A stretch of DNA of 64,000 nucleotides from Strongylocentrotus purpuratus. Its lineage: Eukaryota; Echinodermata; Echinoidea; Camarodonta; Strongylocentrotidae. Shown here one piece after another: positions 43,330 through 54,640 of the stretch. Every line of letters starts with the position of its first letter. Position 1 is the stretch's first letter. The translations under genes were made by a program, and so were the position numbers. Under the pieces are notes generated by a model that saw nothing but the letters and a program-made list of their open reading frames with translations, did not search any database and was not told where the DNA came from. The DNA lies in assembly GCF_000002235.5 (NCBI RefSeq), contig NW_022145610.1, positions 34,559,807 through 34,623,806 of the forward strand, given 5' to 3'.

Positions 43330-45110
43330 ACAACCCTGTGCTGCACTCTAGTTCTAGCTTGGACAACAAGTCAACCCTGCGGTTATCCTGATGGAAAAAA
43401 AGCTCCCAACATATACATGTTCCCATCTTGTTCCTTACATCCCACCCTTTCTTAGATGTTGTCCATTTCTGTGGTTGAAGAGAACAGTAAAATCTCCTCA
43501 TCCCCCCCCCCTCCTCTTCCCCTCTTTCTCTCTCATCATTCTCACTCCGTCTTGTTCTCTACAGCTGCTCTCAGATTCTATTCCACTTTATCAATTTCCA
43601 AAAATCCTTTCTACCTCCCACTTAGTACACTTTCATTTTACCCTGAAAGCAAAAGTACTATTTGAAGCACTTTCATTTTTAAATCAGTTTCATCTTTCTT
43701 CTCTCTTCTGTCTAAATTTACTTGTTTTGCTCTTCTTTATCCTTTAAGTGGTAATATGATCATGTTCCTTTTTCCATGGAATGAAGATTTTTTCCAATCC
43801 TATTATATTCTTTTCTGTGAAATAGAGTTTATTATTATTATTTAACCTAAATCGGCAAAAGAATTCAAGGTAATTCGAGTTTCTCTTCCCCCCCCCCCTC
43901 GTCTTTTACTCTCTCTCTCTCTCTCCTTCCCTTTTCTATATTTCCTTCTTAATCATCAGTTTTAATGTTGGTCTTTCCCTTCGTATGTCTCTGAAAACAT
44001 ATCATGTGACCCAATACTGTCAAGTTCTTTGATCATGTTCTTTATATATCCATCTATGTCTCTTGTAAAAATACTTGTTCTCCTGACTCCTTTTCCAACT
44101 TTCCCTCAGAAACGTCAAGAGATTTGCTGTTTTAGTTTCATATGTACATGTTTATGTCTCTTAAACAGTATCTGAAAAGCCACTTTCAGGCCCCCTTTTT
44201 CCCTTCTCCTCATATTGTTGAGTGCTTTAGAATTGTTAAGAGCCTTTGGGAATAAGCTCTTGGGCGGAAAGCTTAATGTTTTATTCATAACCTTCGTATG
44301 TCAACTAATGACAGATGATCAGTGGCTTATGTTCTGACATCTAATATCCTTTAATAATAGATGATAAATCATCAAAGATGAAACTATTAAGGATTATTTG
44401 TTGATTATTTAAAATGACAGTAAATGAGGTGGAATATGATTGTTGTACCAATGGTTTCCTCATAGAAAACGAGCATATGTTGGGCATACATGAACATAAA
44501 ATTCATTTCACAACAATACGCCATCACACATTAAACCCTGTGTACAAACATTACATGGATCAATAAATCCTTCTTATAAGTTATAAATGCACATATACAT
44601 TAAATTGCATAATTTATCTAGCAGTGGGAATAAATATTAATATTTATATCAAATCATTGCAAAAGAAAACAAATTCTGAAGCACTTCATGTATGTTGTGA
44701 AGTTCTGCTTTTAAGAGGCTGTTAAAAAACTCCTTAACAGGCAGGTATTGACACTACCTAAATTTATTTATACTGCCATCTGCTACTCGCAATGTGTCAA
44801 CAGCCATGTCCCACAATGCATCACCAACTACATGACTGCCCGTCTGATTATGCTTATGGAAGATGGCTCAATTTGAAAAAACATGACAGCACAATAAATT
44901 ACCATGCCTTTAAGCAAGGTTATTTTCCCTATCATATAATGTTAGATTAATCACAATTTCCCAGCATCTGGTTTGTACATCACCCGTGATGTTAACAGCA
45001 ATAAATGAACATGCGCCATATTTAAGTTATGATACACTATCATGGTTAGATGTGAACTCCTTCCTTCTGTACTTCTTTCTGTCACTAATCTGATGCTGAT
45101 GCTAATCATG
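43330..45110. other. T/C-rich then AT-rich non-coding stretch
   Basis: Short C-runs near 43502 and 43889 and a (CT)n at about 43910. No gene, RNA or bounded element was recognised. Confidence 0.4.
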
Positions 45111-45124
45111 TTCTCTTTCTATCT

Positions 45125-45541
45125 TTATTCTTCTCTCACTCTCTTTCTCTCTCTCTCTCTGCCCCCAACACCCTCTTTCTATCTTCCTTTATATCTTTCT
45201 CATAAACATCTTGGCCACATTCTCCCTTCTCTCTCCTCTCTGCTCTCTTCTCTCTTCTCTCTGCTCTCTTCTCTCTTCTCTCTTCTCTCTTCTCTCTTCT
45301 CTCTTCTCTCTCTCCCTTATCTCTCACACTCTCCTCTCTCTCTCTCTCTCTCCCTTCTCTCTCTCCCTTATCTCTCACACTCTCCTCTCTCTCTCACTCT
45401 CCTCTCTCTCTCTCTCTCTTTCTTTCTCTCTCTCTCTTTCTCTCTCTCTCACTATTTCTCTCTCTCTCACTATTTCTCTCTCTCTCTCATTCTTCCCCCA
45501 CCCCCTCTCTCTTTCTCTTTCTCTCTCTTTCTCTCTCTCTC
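45125..45541 (+). repeat. (CT)n / (TTCTCTC)n tract
   Basis: Includes a block of CTCTTCTCT variants (about 45225-45310) and duplicated 'ccttatctctcacactctcc' segments (45314, 45367). Long Ser/Leu frames are artefacts. Confidence 0.9.
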
Positions 45542-45587
45542 AAGCACACACACACATACACACGTCCCTACACACTTGCCCTTGCGC

Positions 45588-45651
45588 AGTTCACAGCACG
45601 ACGTCTCCCAGCGTGCCCTCAATTTATGACGACGTCCACTGCACGGTGTAG
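45588..45651 (+). other. weak candidate terminal coding exon
   Basis: A pyrimidine-rich tract and GCGCAG at 45582-45587 precede a short non-repetitive frame, HSTTSPSVPSIYDDVHCTV then TAG (45649-45651). Composition shifts to balanced and CpG-containing. It could be the last exon of a gene read on the plus strand. It has no recognised family, so this is speculative. Confidence 0.2.
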
Positions 45652-45659
45652 AATCACTC

Positions 45660-46330
45660 ATGCTTCTCAGGACATTTGGCTACTTAGTAGGCCCTCCAAG
45701 AAGAGTGTTATGCTCTCGATTGATAATATTGCAAGTTGCTACGACCTGGCATGTGTTGGGTTACTACTTATCACAACGTTCTGAGAGAGTCTGATTGGGT
45801 CTCGGTGAATAACATGGCTGCTGTCATCGAGCGTGTGTTCTGTTACTACTTATCACAGTGATATGACCAAGGACATTCCAAACCTCAAGCCGATGACCTC
45901 AGCAGTGGCCATTCAACGTTTTATCATTATCTATCTGTGCATCCCACTGTCAGATAACATATTGTGCCATTAATACTATTTCTGATGTATGGATGTGGAT
46001 ATAAACGACCGATTTCTGACTGCTGTTCAATGATTAATGTTTTCAAATGAATTCTGCAGGATTTACACTCTGACTTTCAGGCTCATTACTTGTTTATGAG
46101 CTTCTCATCTGTATTTTTAGCTGAAGCTCATATTCTACTGGTATTACGCTTGTTTATGAGGCATATCAATGTCCTCAATTTGAGCAAAACCTCCTATTTA
46201 ACAGACATTGGGGAAGGTTGTCGAGCTATTGTTTTACTTATTTATGAATTGCCATGATCTTCAATTTGAGATGAACCTTGGGATTTTACAGGCATCTTTA
46301 CGACCTACTCTTCTTTGTTTTGAGCTGACC
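45660..46330. other. non-coding stretch with a short duplicated phrase
   Basis: 'gttactacttatcaca' occurs at about 45760 and 45841 in similar context, a small duplication. No gene was recognised. Confidence 0.35.
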
Positions 46331-46344
46331 TTGCGTTGTCTGGC

Positions 46345-46429
46345 CGTGGATGCTTTTACCTAAAGTGCATCGAGATAGTATTAAGTGCTATATTATAAAC
46401 CCAGAATATTATTATTATTATTATCATAA
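46345..46429 (+). mobile_element. retroelement 3' tail, AAGTGCTATATTATAAA-(ATT)n
   Basis: 'aaagtgcatcgagatagtattaagtgctatattataaac' then (ATT)5. Same style as 7145-7232 and 39640-39886. Confidence 0.5.
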
Positions 46430-46886
46430 ACTACAGTGAGCTGAATGCAAGTTTGTTTCATACAAGCATCAATGTCTTTAGAGATGTGGGGCATTGAAAC
46501 AGATCACAACATGACAAGCGCCAGAGGATTGCACGGCAAACCTCGATCAGATGTACAGCATTAGAAGCCCAGCCTTCTTTGATTACTGCTTTATCAACCT
46601 GTCGTAGCTGCCACCTGTCCATAATGGTCACCTGTCTATAGTGGTCGCCTATATTGCCGCCTCCCTAGGAAGAATCCTGTGTTGTAGACCGTGTCTGGAA
46701 AGGTTTTCTGTCCACACTGGCCAGTTTTCTGTTTCCTTGGGTGGCCTTTATAGACAAGTTTCACTGTACTATGATTCAAATCCAGCTGCTCATACCAATG
46801 AAACTTGCGACCATTTTCAATCAAATGTCTGTTTGGAGCTCAGCTTCTGGACCGATGCCTCAGCGGATTGCTTTCCTAACGCATGA

Positions 46887-47288
46887 GGAATAGAAGAGGT
46901 ATTGAAGTGGACATGCATGTATTCAGAGAGAGAAAACTTCAGGCTGGATTTTTCTTTTAAACTTGGGGTGCAGGTATTCACAGCTGGTCGTGTTGTGCAT
47001 AATCATTCTGCCAATAATGTGGAATAGAAGAGGTATTGAAGTGGACATGCATGTATTCAGAGAGAGAAAACTTCAGGCTGGATTTTTCTTTTAAACTTGG
47101 GGTGCAGGTATTCACAGCTGGTCGTGTTGTGCATAATCATTCTGCCAATAATGTGGAATAGAAGAGGTATTGAAGTGGACATGCATGTATTCAGAGAGAG
47201 AAAACTTCAGGCTGGATTTTTCTTTTAAACTTGGGGTGCAGGTATTCACAGCTGATCGTGTTGTGCATAATCATTCTGCCAATAATGT
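46887..47288 (+). repeat. 134-bp unit in three exact tandem copies
   Basis: Units 46887-47020, 47021-47154 and 47155-47288 begin GGAATAGAAGAGGTATTGAA. The third differs by one base (GCTGATCG for GCTGGTCG). Such near identity means very recent expansion or an assembly artefact. Confidence 0.95.
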
Positions 47289-47299
47289 GGCAGTTTTCT

Positions 47300-48270
47300 G
47301 TCACTGATATGTCTCAGAAGTGAGCCCCTCTGACTATGATGTTATTATTGGTTCAGAGAATTCTGTGTCACAACGTGAGAAGATGAATGGCGAAGTCAGC
47401 ATATGGATGAATGAATAAGGGATATAAATCTTCATTTATGTAAACCATCTCGTGACGATTTGGAATATTTTGATTTGCTGTGCTTGGGAAAGATTGTAAA
47501 GGCATTTGGCTGAACTGCCATACATCACAGACGTCAGTCCTTGTGATGAATTGTGTCAACTGCGTTCAGATTGTGTGCACAGCAATTAGATAGCCAATGA
47601 ATTGCCACTCTGTAAAGAGATACTTCTCTGTGATTTCAACCTGTATACACTGCACCGTGATTCAGCTGTATATACATTTCTTTGTATTATATTACAGCGT
47701 TCACATAATATTGCCAATTTTAGAGAGGAGAAACCGCTTGCTGTGATAAACTTTTCAATTTTATACAAATTTTAATCAATTGATCAACATTTGCAGCAGA
47801 TTTCTATTGGAGAAATCTATATTGCCTTTCACATGCTCATAAAGTGCAAACTCTATTCTAGTATTTACGAGAGACAGCGTTTCACTCGTGAGAAAACAAT
47901 TTCGGTATAGGGATTAATTTTGATCAAAGGACCTTTTCATCAATCCTCCAATTAGAACAACGTTGTTGATTTTAAGGAAACTAATCATCAAGCAACATAT
48001 TATGCAGCAGAATTATACTGGAGAAAGTTTGTATTGAATTTCATATGCTGATCAAGCGATATTCAGACAACACATGTTTTATTAGATACAGAGTAGTGTT
48101 CATTGGGAAAATATTTTGCAGGAGAATGATCGATGTGATGTTGATCCAACTACCTTTGCATTGAACCTCTAACAAGAGCCAGGGTATAGGAGGAATATAG
48201 AGGAATATACCCTTATAAACATATCCTATTGCCAGTGTGTGGATTAGTGAAGGCCACTCTGGAGTAAAAT
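47300..48270. other. non-coding stretch, possible promoter/5' UTR upstream of the 48,271 exon
   Basis: A repeated phrase near 47790 and 48000 ('gcagca.a.tt.tattggagaaa..tatattg..tttca.atgct') indicates a diverged tandem unit of about 210 bp. No motif-based promoter can be named. Confidence 0.35.
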
Positions 48271-48344
48271 ATGGCTTCCAGTGACAAAGCAAGGTATAGC
48301 AAGATAGCAAGCTACTCGCAGAGTCCAAGGCGATCAGAACCCTC
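48271..48344 (+). CDS. putative first coding exon of a host gene
   Basis: ATG at 48271 has a strong initiation context (AAT ATG G, with A at -3 and G at +4), and an in-frame TAA lies just upstream (48265-48267). The frame reads MASSDKARYSKIASYSQSPR and five more residues, then meets a consensus donor, CCTC|GTGAGTATT, at 48344/48345. Phase is 2. The peptide is Ser/Arg/Lys-rich with no recognised domain, as many first exons are. No downstream exon is recognised to 64 kb, so the first intron would exceed 15 kb. The alternative is a chance 25-codon frame ending in the TGA inside the donor. Confidence 0.4.
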
Positions 48345-48359
48345 GTGAGTATTATCTGT

Positions 48360-49195
48360 GGCCATAATTTGTTTCTTCTTTTTTAGTTCTACAAGTAGGG
48401 ATCAGTGTTAAAGGCAATTACAATAGCTGTTTATCACTTATGTAAATTTGTAAATATTACAAAGACATCTTGTGTAATCTTAACATGATTTTTATTGTAA
48501 TATATAATAGGGTAAGGAATTTTTTACAGTTTATTATGTCAAGTCTTTACCATAACACCTCTGCTGCCAGTGAAGTTTATTTTCAATATAAGGCAGGAGA
48601 CAAAATGAAGTATGGTAGATGCATGTTTTGTTCTCTTCATGCATTATGATTTTTTAATTACACTTGCCAATTTTTTGCAGTCCTTTGACAAAAAGTTGTT
48701 ATTATTCTAATTAGTATTTTGACTCGATATACTTTAAATTTATTCATGCCTCTTCGCCAATGTTTTTCAGTCCTTTGAAATATGTTTGACTATTCTAATT
48801 AGCATGTTGACTTGTTAGATATTAAATTCTAACCCTCTCCTTTAAGCCACGAGCAGGCAGAAAACTCAACATGTAGCTCTCTGCTCTAACAATAACCGTC
48901 TATAATTAGGAGGCTGGGCAATTGACACTTAATTAAACAGGCGGTTATTGCTCCTGCGAAGGAAACCACAAATTTGTTTGAGGTTTCATAAGCATGCAAA
49001 ACTATGCATAGTAAAATGATTCAGTTCTCGTATACTGCATATCACATTACGTTCCATCGCTTCTAAAGGGCTTTCGATAGTGATAACAAAAGCTGCATTT
49101 ATGTTGGGTTTTTAATCATCACCGGATCAGCAAACCAACAGACAGTTTTCAATGCACTGGATGAGATTGAAACTCAATTTGAAGAGTTTGAGTGC
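48360..49195. other. AT-rich non-coding stretch (possible intron start)
   Basis: Two similar phrases ('cagtcctttga.a', 'ctattctaattag.at.ttgact') near 48680 and 48765 suggest a local duplication. No gene was seen. Confidence 0.4.
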
Positions 49196-49205
49196 CATCA
49201 ACATT

Positions 49206-49532
49206 TATTACTGTCACATTAAATAATCACTGTCACATTAAATAATCACTGTCACATTAAATAATCACAATCACATTAAATAATCACCGTCACATTAAAT
49301 AATCACTGTCATATTAAATAATCACTGTCACATTAAATAATCACAATCACATTAAATAATCACCGTCACATTAAATAATCACTGTCATATTAAATAATCA
49401 CTGTCACATTAAATAATCACTGTCATATTAAATAATCACTGTCACATTAAATAATCACAATCACATTAAATAATCACTGTCATATTAAATAATCACTGTC
49501 ATATTAAATAATCACTGTCACATTGAATAATC
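49206..49532 (+). repeat. 19-bp minisatellite, about 17 copies
   Basis: Unit TCACTGTCACATTAAATAA with CTGTCAC, CAATCAC, CCGTCAC and CTGTCAT variants. The variant order CTGTCAC-CAATCAC-CCGTCAC-CTGTCAT occurs twice in a row, showing a higher-order duplication of about 76 bp. Confidence 0.95.
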
Positions 49533-49539
49533 ACATCAA

Positions 49540-50590
49540 GGCTTTGTCTGCTAAGAAGCAGACGCCATAACTCACTTCTTTTAAAATGGAATAAAATGAA
49601 AACCTTGGGCACTCAACACATGCGTTTCTCGTTGGATCAAATGAAGCTTCTATCTCTATTTCTAACATACATATGAAATACAGCAATGGACTAGTAAAAA
49701 TAATTTATGACTTTGGGACATTTTTTTTACTTGATCTCAATCTACAATATCTGTTAGTTTTCAAAATTTGTTTATATTTTCCTCCAAATCATTGCCATTA
49801 CCTAATGAGCTCGTAAAAATAATTTACGACTTTATGAACTGGGCAAAAGCTGTCTCTTATCAAACACAGATTGACATAGACAGCTGGAGCACTTGAAGTG
49901 TATTCTATTTCATTGGTGAGGGTTACACTTGACATATCAAGGGCTCTTCTACACTTGATCTAATTGAGGGATATGATTTATGACTGTGATTAAGGCAGAA
50001 GCAATCATAGTTTTATTTCTCTATGCAGATGAAAGGGAGTGTGACAAATCATAGCTCTTTCACGACCCTCAAGATATATTGCTCGCTATTTCTCATTTTT
50101 ATTATGTTTGTTTCAAACCATTAATTCTACCTACATTTACCAAGTAAAGACTATAAGTTACACAATAACTCCCTCGATGTATATCTTTTGAAAAAAGTAA
50201 AATTTGGTAACTCATAACTTTCTAAATAACTTTTTCTCTATTTTGATGAGCTAATCAGGGGTGCAGAATTATTGATACGTTCACAAGTAGATTAGATTGT
50301 TCAGTCTTGAAAAACAACTCTGTAAATGAAAGTTTTTCCTCTCTGGATTAAACAAGAAAACAAAATTTCAATAAGAATTGCTCACGAGGGCCTAATTTCA
50401 GCCAAGAAACAATTTATTGCATGCAGCCGCTCTCTGAATGCATGCGTACCTCTCCCTACGTACCCCAATAAATCATGTTCAGGTGTAAATAATATATATT
50501 CAAACAGTCTGTGTTGAAACACACCAACATGCACATATAAATAAGTTATTTTTCAATCCCATGAGGGTAATTCAGAGATGAATAATAAAT
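49540..50590. other. non-coding stretch
   Basis: A repeated phrase 'ctagtaaaaataattta.gactttgg/atga' near 49690 and 49812 indicates diverged tandem units of about 120 bp. No gene was seen. Confidence 0.35.
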
Positions 50591-50597
50591 ATCTCTG

Positions 50598-50700
50598 TCA
50601 CATCAATGAACCGACACCAGACCTAGGACAGACTGAACGAACAATACATTACCATGAATGGTATAAATTGGTCGGTGTGGAGTCAGTTCGTTGGTGTGAC
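50598..50700. repeat. imperfect inverted repeat, about 28-bp arms
   Basis: GTCACATCAATGAACCGACACC.. (50598) pairs with the complement of ..GGAGTCAGTTCGTTGGTGTGAC ending near 50700. Confidence 0.5.
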
Positions 50701-50859
50701 TGAGTTAATGGATTCAGCCTAGCCATTGTTCATAGCATTTATTATTCACAAGGAAATCAATTTCAAGGAAACTTTAAATTATTAATTCTTTCACTTGCAT
50801 AAACTAATATGTGCAATACAAACAGAAACAGAGGTTCAGGTTCTCAATAGTTGCTGGTT

Positions 50860-51651
50860 GCTGACAGATATAATGTTTATTAATCTATTGTCTGCTGAGA
50901 GCCTGAGGGGCATTAAATCATATTCTGGAATGCAGCGCAGAAGAAGATCTGAAACATTCCAAATCCATTCCTACTTTGTTTTGAAACAAATCATTTTCTT
51001 CATATTTTCATCTTCATCCATCAAGATCTCTCTCTCTCTTTCTTTCTGTCTCTCTCTGTCTATGTCTCTCTATCTCTGTCTCTCTCTATATATATCTCTG
51101 TCTGTCTCTATCGCTGTCTCTCTCTCTCTCTCTCTCTGTCTGTCTCTCTATATCTCTCTCTCTCTCTGTTTCTCTATCTCTGTCTCTCTATCTCTGTCTC
51201 TCACTCTCATTTCCTTTTCTCTCTCTCTATGTCTCTCTCTCTGTCTGTCTCTCTATCTCTATCTCTCTATCTCTGTCTGTCTGTCTCTCTCTCTCTCTTT
51301 CTACACTAAGTAATGTGCTGAGAGGCAGAAGGGCATTGACTCTCAATCTGTTATACAGGGCTATCTGAAGAAGATATGAAAACATTCATTTACTTTCTGT
51401 TTATTAGCACCACCTATCCTTTTCTAGCTTTTTTTTTCTCTCTTCTTCTGTTGGTTTCTTGTTGATGATGAATATTAATTTGCTAAGAGCCAGAAGGGCA
51501 TTAACTCACATTCTGTAATGCAGGGTTAACGACCTTCTGGCTCTCAATATTCACTATCTAGAGAAGATGTGAACAAACCCAATATATGCTTTCTATTTAC
51601 CAGACACAAAAAATAATTTCTTGCTTTGATTACTTTCTTTTATGAAGGGCA

Positions 51652-51698
<47 letters not shown>

Positions 51699-52430
51699 TC
51701 TCCCTCTCCCTCTTCTCCCTCCTCTCCCTCTGCTTGTCCTCTCTTTGACAGCGAATAATATCCTGCTGAGAGCCAGAAGGACATAAAGTCACATTCTGTA
51801 ATGACACTCTTTAATGGCCTTCTGGCTTCACTATCTAAAGAAGATCTGAAAAACATTACAATTCTGATTTGCTTATTATATTGATGTGCTTTCTTTAATC
51901 AGTGAACCCCCCCCCCCCCCCCCTCTCTCTCTCTCTATCTTTCTCTCTCTCTCTTTCTTCCTTTCCCTATGTTTTGTTTTTCTTTGAAAATGAACAGTAT
52001 TCTGCTGAGAGCCAGAAGGGCATCGACTCATATTTTGAAATGCATAGATTGAAAGAAAATCTGTAAATATCAAAATTCTATCCTGCTTATCATGACACAA
52101 ATGTGCTTAATTTCTTTTATCATTAAATACTCATTGCTCTGCTTGTTTCTCTGTGATATAAAATGTTAATCTGCAAAGAGCTTGAAAGACATAAACTCAT
52201 ATCCTGTGTGATGACATGATGCTTTACTGGCTCTTAACACTTGCTATCTATAGAAGATCTGAAGTCATCCAAAGTATTTCCAGGAACATAAATCATAGTG
52301 TGTCCGTCCATGCTTAATGTCCATCATCATTCTTCCTTCATCCGTCTCTTAGCTTCTTTCTCTTTGATGATGAATAGTTTGTTTGGAGCCACAAGGTCGT
52401 TAACACTATGTTAAAGGCTCTAGATATGTT
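50860..52430 (+). repeat. tandem array, unit 170-280 bp, each with hairpin arm and (CT)n segment
   Basis: Seven units start near 50897, 51320, 51484, 51763, 52000, 52170 and 52376 with GCTGAGAGCCAGAAGGGCAT or variants. They continue 'taactcacattctgtaatgc', sometimes the complementary arm CCTTCTGGCTCTCA, then 'ctatctagagaagat.tgaa.acat', then T/C-rich sequence. Three units carry expanded (CT)n tracts (51025-51302, 51652-51730, 51924-51960) and one a C17 run (51907-51923). Ser/Leu and Arg/Glu frames are artefacts. Confidence 0.75.
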
Positions 52431-52439
52431 TGTTAGTAT

Positions 52440-52615
52440 TTATAGCCATTAGGCTAGCCAATGCTTGGAGTAGGGTCCTGCTTGTCTGAGGAATACAAAT
52501 CATAGCTTTGCTGTCCACTTTGACATGACATGAGAGGCAGATGGACTCGTAAAATGGGTTTTACGATACATGCTCCACTGGCAATCGCTCTGTGGTAAAT
52601 TCCCTGCATTATTCA
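52440..52615. other. non-coding spacer
   Basis: Nothing recognised. Confidence 0.35.
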
Positions 52616-52639
52616 ATTTATAACTTCAACCCTGAGCCA

Positions 52640-52912
52640 GACACTTAATCTAATCCTAATCCTAACCCAGGGCTAAGCCTAATCTAACATCTTATTGCAA
52701 CCCTTACCCTAACCCTAAACCTAAAATCTTATTTAACCCTTACCCTAACCCTTGATCTAAATTAACATCTTATTTCAACCCTTACCCTAACCCTTGATCT
52801 AAATTAACATCTTATTTCAACCCTTACCCTAACCCTTGATCTAAATTAACATCTTATTTCAACCCTTACCCTAAAGCTAATCTAAAATATTATTGCAACC
52901 TTAACCCCAATC
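52640..52912 (-). repeat. 42-bp minisatellite with telomere-like CCCTAACCC core
   Basis: Units at 52741, 52783, 52825 and 52867 (42-bp spacing) contain TACCCTAACCCTTGATCTAA and 'ttaacatcttatttc'. Flanking sequence has degenerate CCTAA runs. Interstitial, not a chromosome end. Confidence 0.85.
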
Positions 52913-53171
52913 CTATATCTCTGACGCAATAAAGCTTGGAGCCATTGTTGCTGAAGCGAATGTCCGATCGCGATCTATCTTCACTGAACTATCCTCACTG
53001 AACTAAGAATCATCACAGGATGACTTGAGTGCCTGGTAAGGAAAGCCAAGCCAAGCTTTGTGCCGCAGTATAAACAAGTGCGTGTTTATATTGGTTCACG
53101 AGATGTGACTCGTGTAGGCCCCAAGAACCACACAAATGCTTCTCAACGTTTCGGCTCGTGACCGTCTGTTA

Positions 53172-53196
53172 AAGAGAGAGAGAGAGAGAGAGAGTT
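53172..53196 (+). repeat. (GA)n microsatellite
   Basis: About 12 GA units. Confidence 0.9.
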
Positions 53197-53199
53197 GAG

Positions 53200-53600
53200 T
53201 TTGGGTAGCAATGAAAATATAGTTCATGAGCTTTCTCATTTGTTTCATATCAGTTTAAAAGAATATCATCGTAGAAGTGTATACTTATCAGGATTATTGT
53301 TCAAATGCTCTCAAAATCAATAATATAATGTGAAATAACTGGAAATTTGTATCCCAATTTCATGCCACCTTTGTGTGTAGTCCCATGTACACAATTGTGC
53401 TCAGTGCACCGCAATATTTAGTCAGAATCAGTTTATTTTTATCCTTTTAAAACCACAGTTCACATCAAATTCAATACTGCATGATCAACCTTTCTAGATA
53501 GCTTCCCGACTGTTTCTGTCACAATGCCACTACAGGGGCAGTACTCAATTTAATCTTTAACCTGTACAGTTTGATACCAGGCATATTCATTCAGGATTGC
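53200..53600. other. non-coding stretch
   Basis: Nothing recognised. Confidence 0.35.
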
Positions 53601-53605
53601 ATTTT

Positions 53606-53781
53606 AAAGGCCCACTGCACTACTGGTAGCTACTTGCGCCCTCTATATAACAAACGATGCCTAATCGGTGACCATTGGTCCCCCATGATCCTCTTTTTCT
53701 TATGTTAACTGAGAGCTGAGTTGATGAGATAACCACCTGTCCAGTGACCTTGCAGAGTGGTCTAATCCCTCCTGTAAACTA
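53606..53781 (-). repeat. dispersed repeat A, copy 2
   Basis: Inverted relative to copy 1 at 9151-9324 and readily alignable over its whole length. Confidence 0.7.
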
Positions 53782-54090
53782 CGGCAGATAAGCTTTAATT
53801 GAACATTTCCATTGAGTCAAGACAGACATCATTTTATTATGTACAAGTATGCTGCATTTTAATGCAGTTTTCCTATGCCTGAGGGGTAGGGTCCATACTG
53901 TATCGTCACCTCGGCGTAGCACTGCGCCACTAATCTACGGCAGATAAGCTTTAATTGAACATTTCCATTGAGTCAAGACAGACATCATTTTATTATGTAC
54001 AAGTATGCTGCATTTTAATGCAGTTTTCCTATGCCTGAGGGGTAGGGTCCATACTGTATCGTCACCTCGGCGTAGCACTGCGCCACTAAT
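53779..54090 (+). repeat. 156-bp unit, two apparently identical tandem copies
   Basis: Units 53779-53934 and 53935-54090 run from CTACGGCAGATAAGCTTTAA to GCACTGCGCCACTAAT. I see no difference between them. Confidence 0.93.
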
Positions 54091-54094
54091 CAGT

Positions 54095-54640
54095 TCATGC
54101 TTATATTAGTAGGTGAGATGCAAAGTCTGTCAGAATGTCCAACCTTCCAAATGCGTTTTTACTTTTTTAGCTCAGAAACCATCATTTGGAAAAGGGTGGG
54201 CTGCATTTTATACATTTATCCTATGGCTCTGAGGTCAAGCTATATCATCAGAAAAGCAGCACTGTTCTCTGTCTAAACAATTCATCTTTATATTTTAGCA
54301 TGCAAGCTGCAATGACTCTCAAAACCCCTGACCGTACAATTAATGCTTCTTGACATTTTAGCTCGGAAACTATCATTGGGAAATGATGTTGCTTATAAGA
54401 TTGATCTTAATACGTCTTTGATTTGCCTTAAGGGCAAATCATATACTGTCATCTAACTATAGCTATGGTCTATTGTGCAACCAGTTCATGTGCAGAAGCT
54501 GTCATTGGAAAAAAAATGAGCTATATCTTCTTAATGCATTTTTGCTATGCTGCGGGGCCAAACCATAGAGTCGGCTTAGCTTTGTACAATTCTGCGTTAT
54601 TGTCAAAACAGTTCTTGTTTTCGTAAGTATATGAGTTGAG
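54095..54640. repeat. diverged tandem array, unit about 150-220 bp
   Basis: Phrases 'ttttagctc.gaaac.atcattgg.aaa', 'gctgcattttata' and 'ctatg.ct.gaggtcaa.c.atat' recur near 54170, 54360 and 54495. They are related to the interior of the 156-bp unit. Confidence 0.5.

Noticed and set aside
49206..49532. CRISPR-like regular repeat array
   Set aside because: Units are directly adjacent 19-mers with no unique spacers, in a eukaryotic context. It is a minisatellite.
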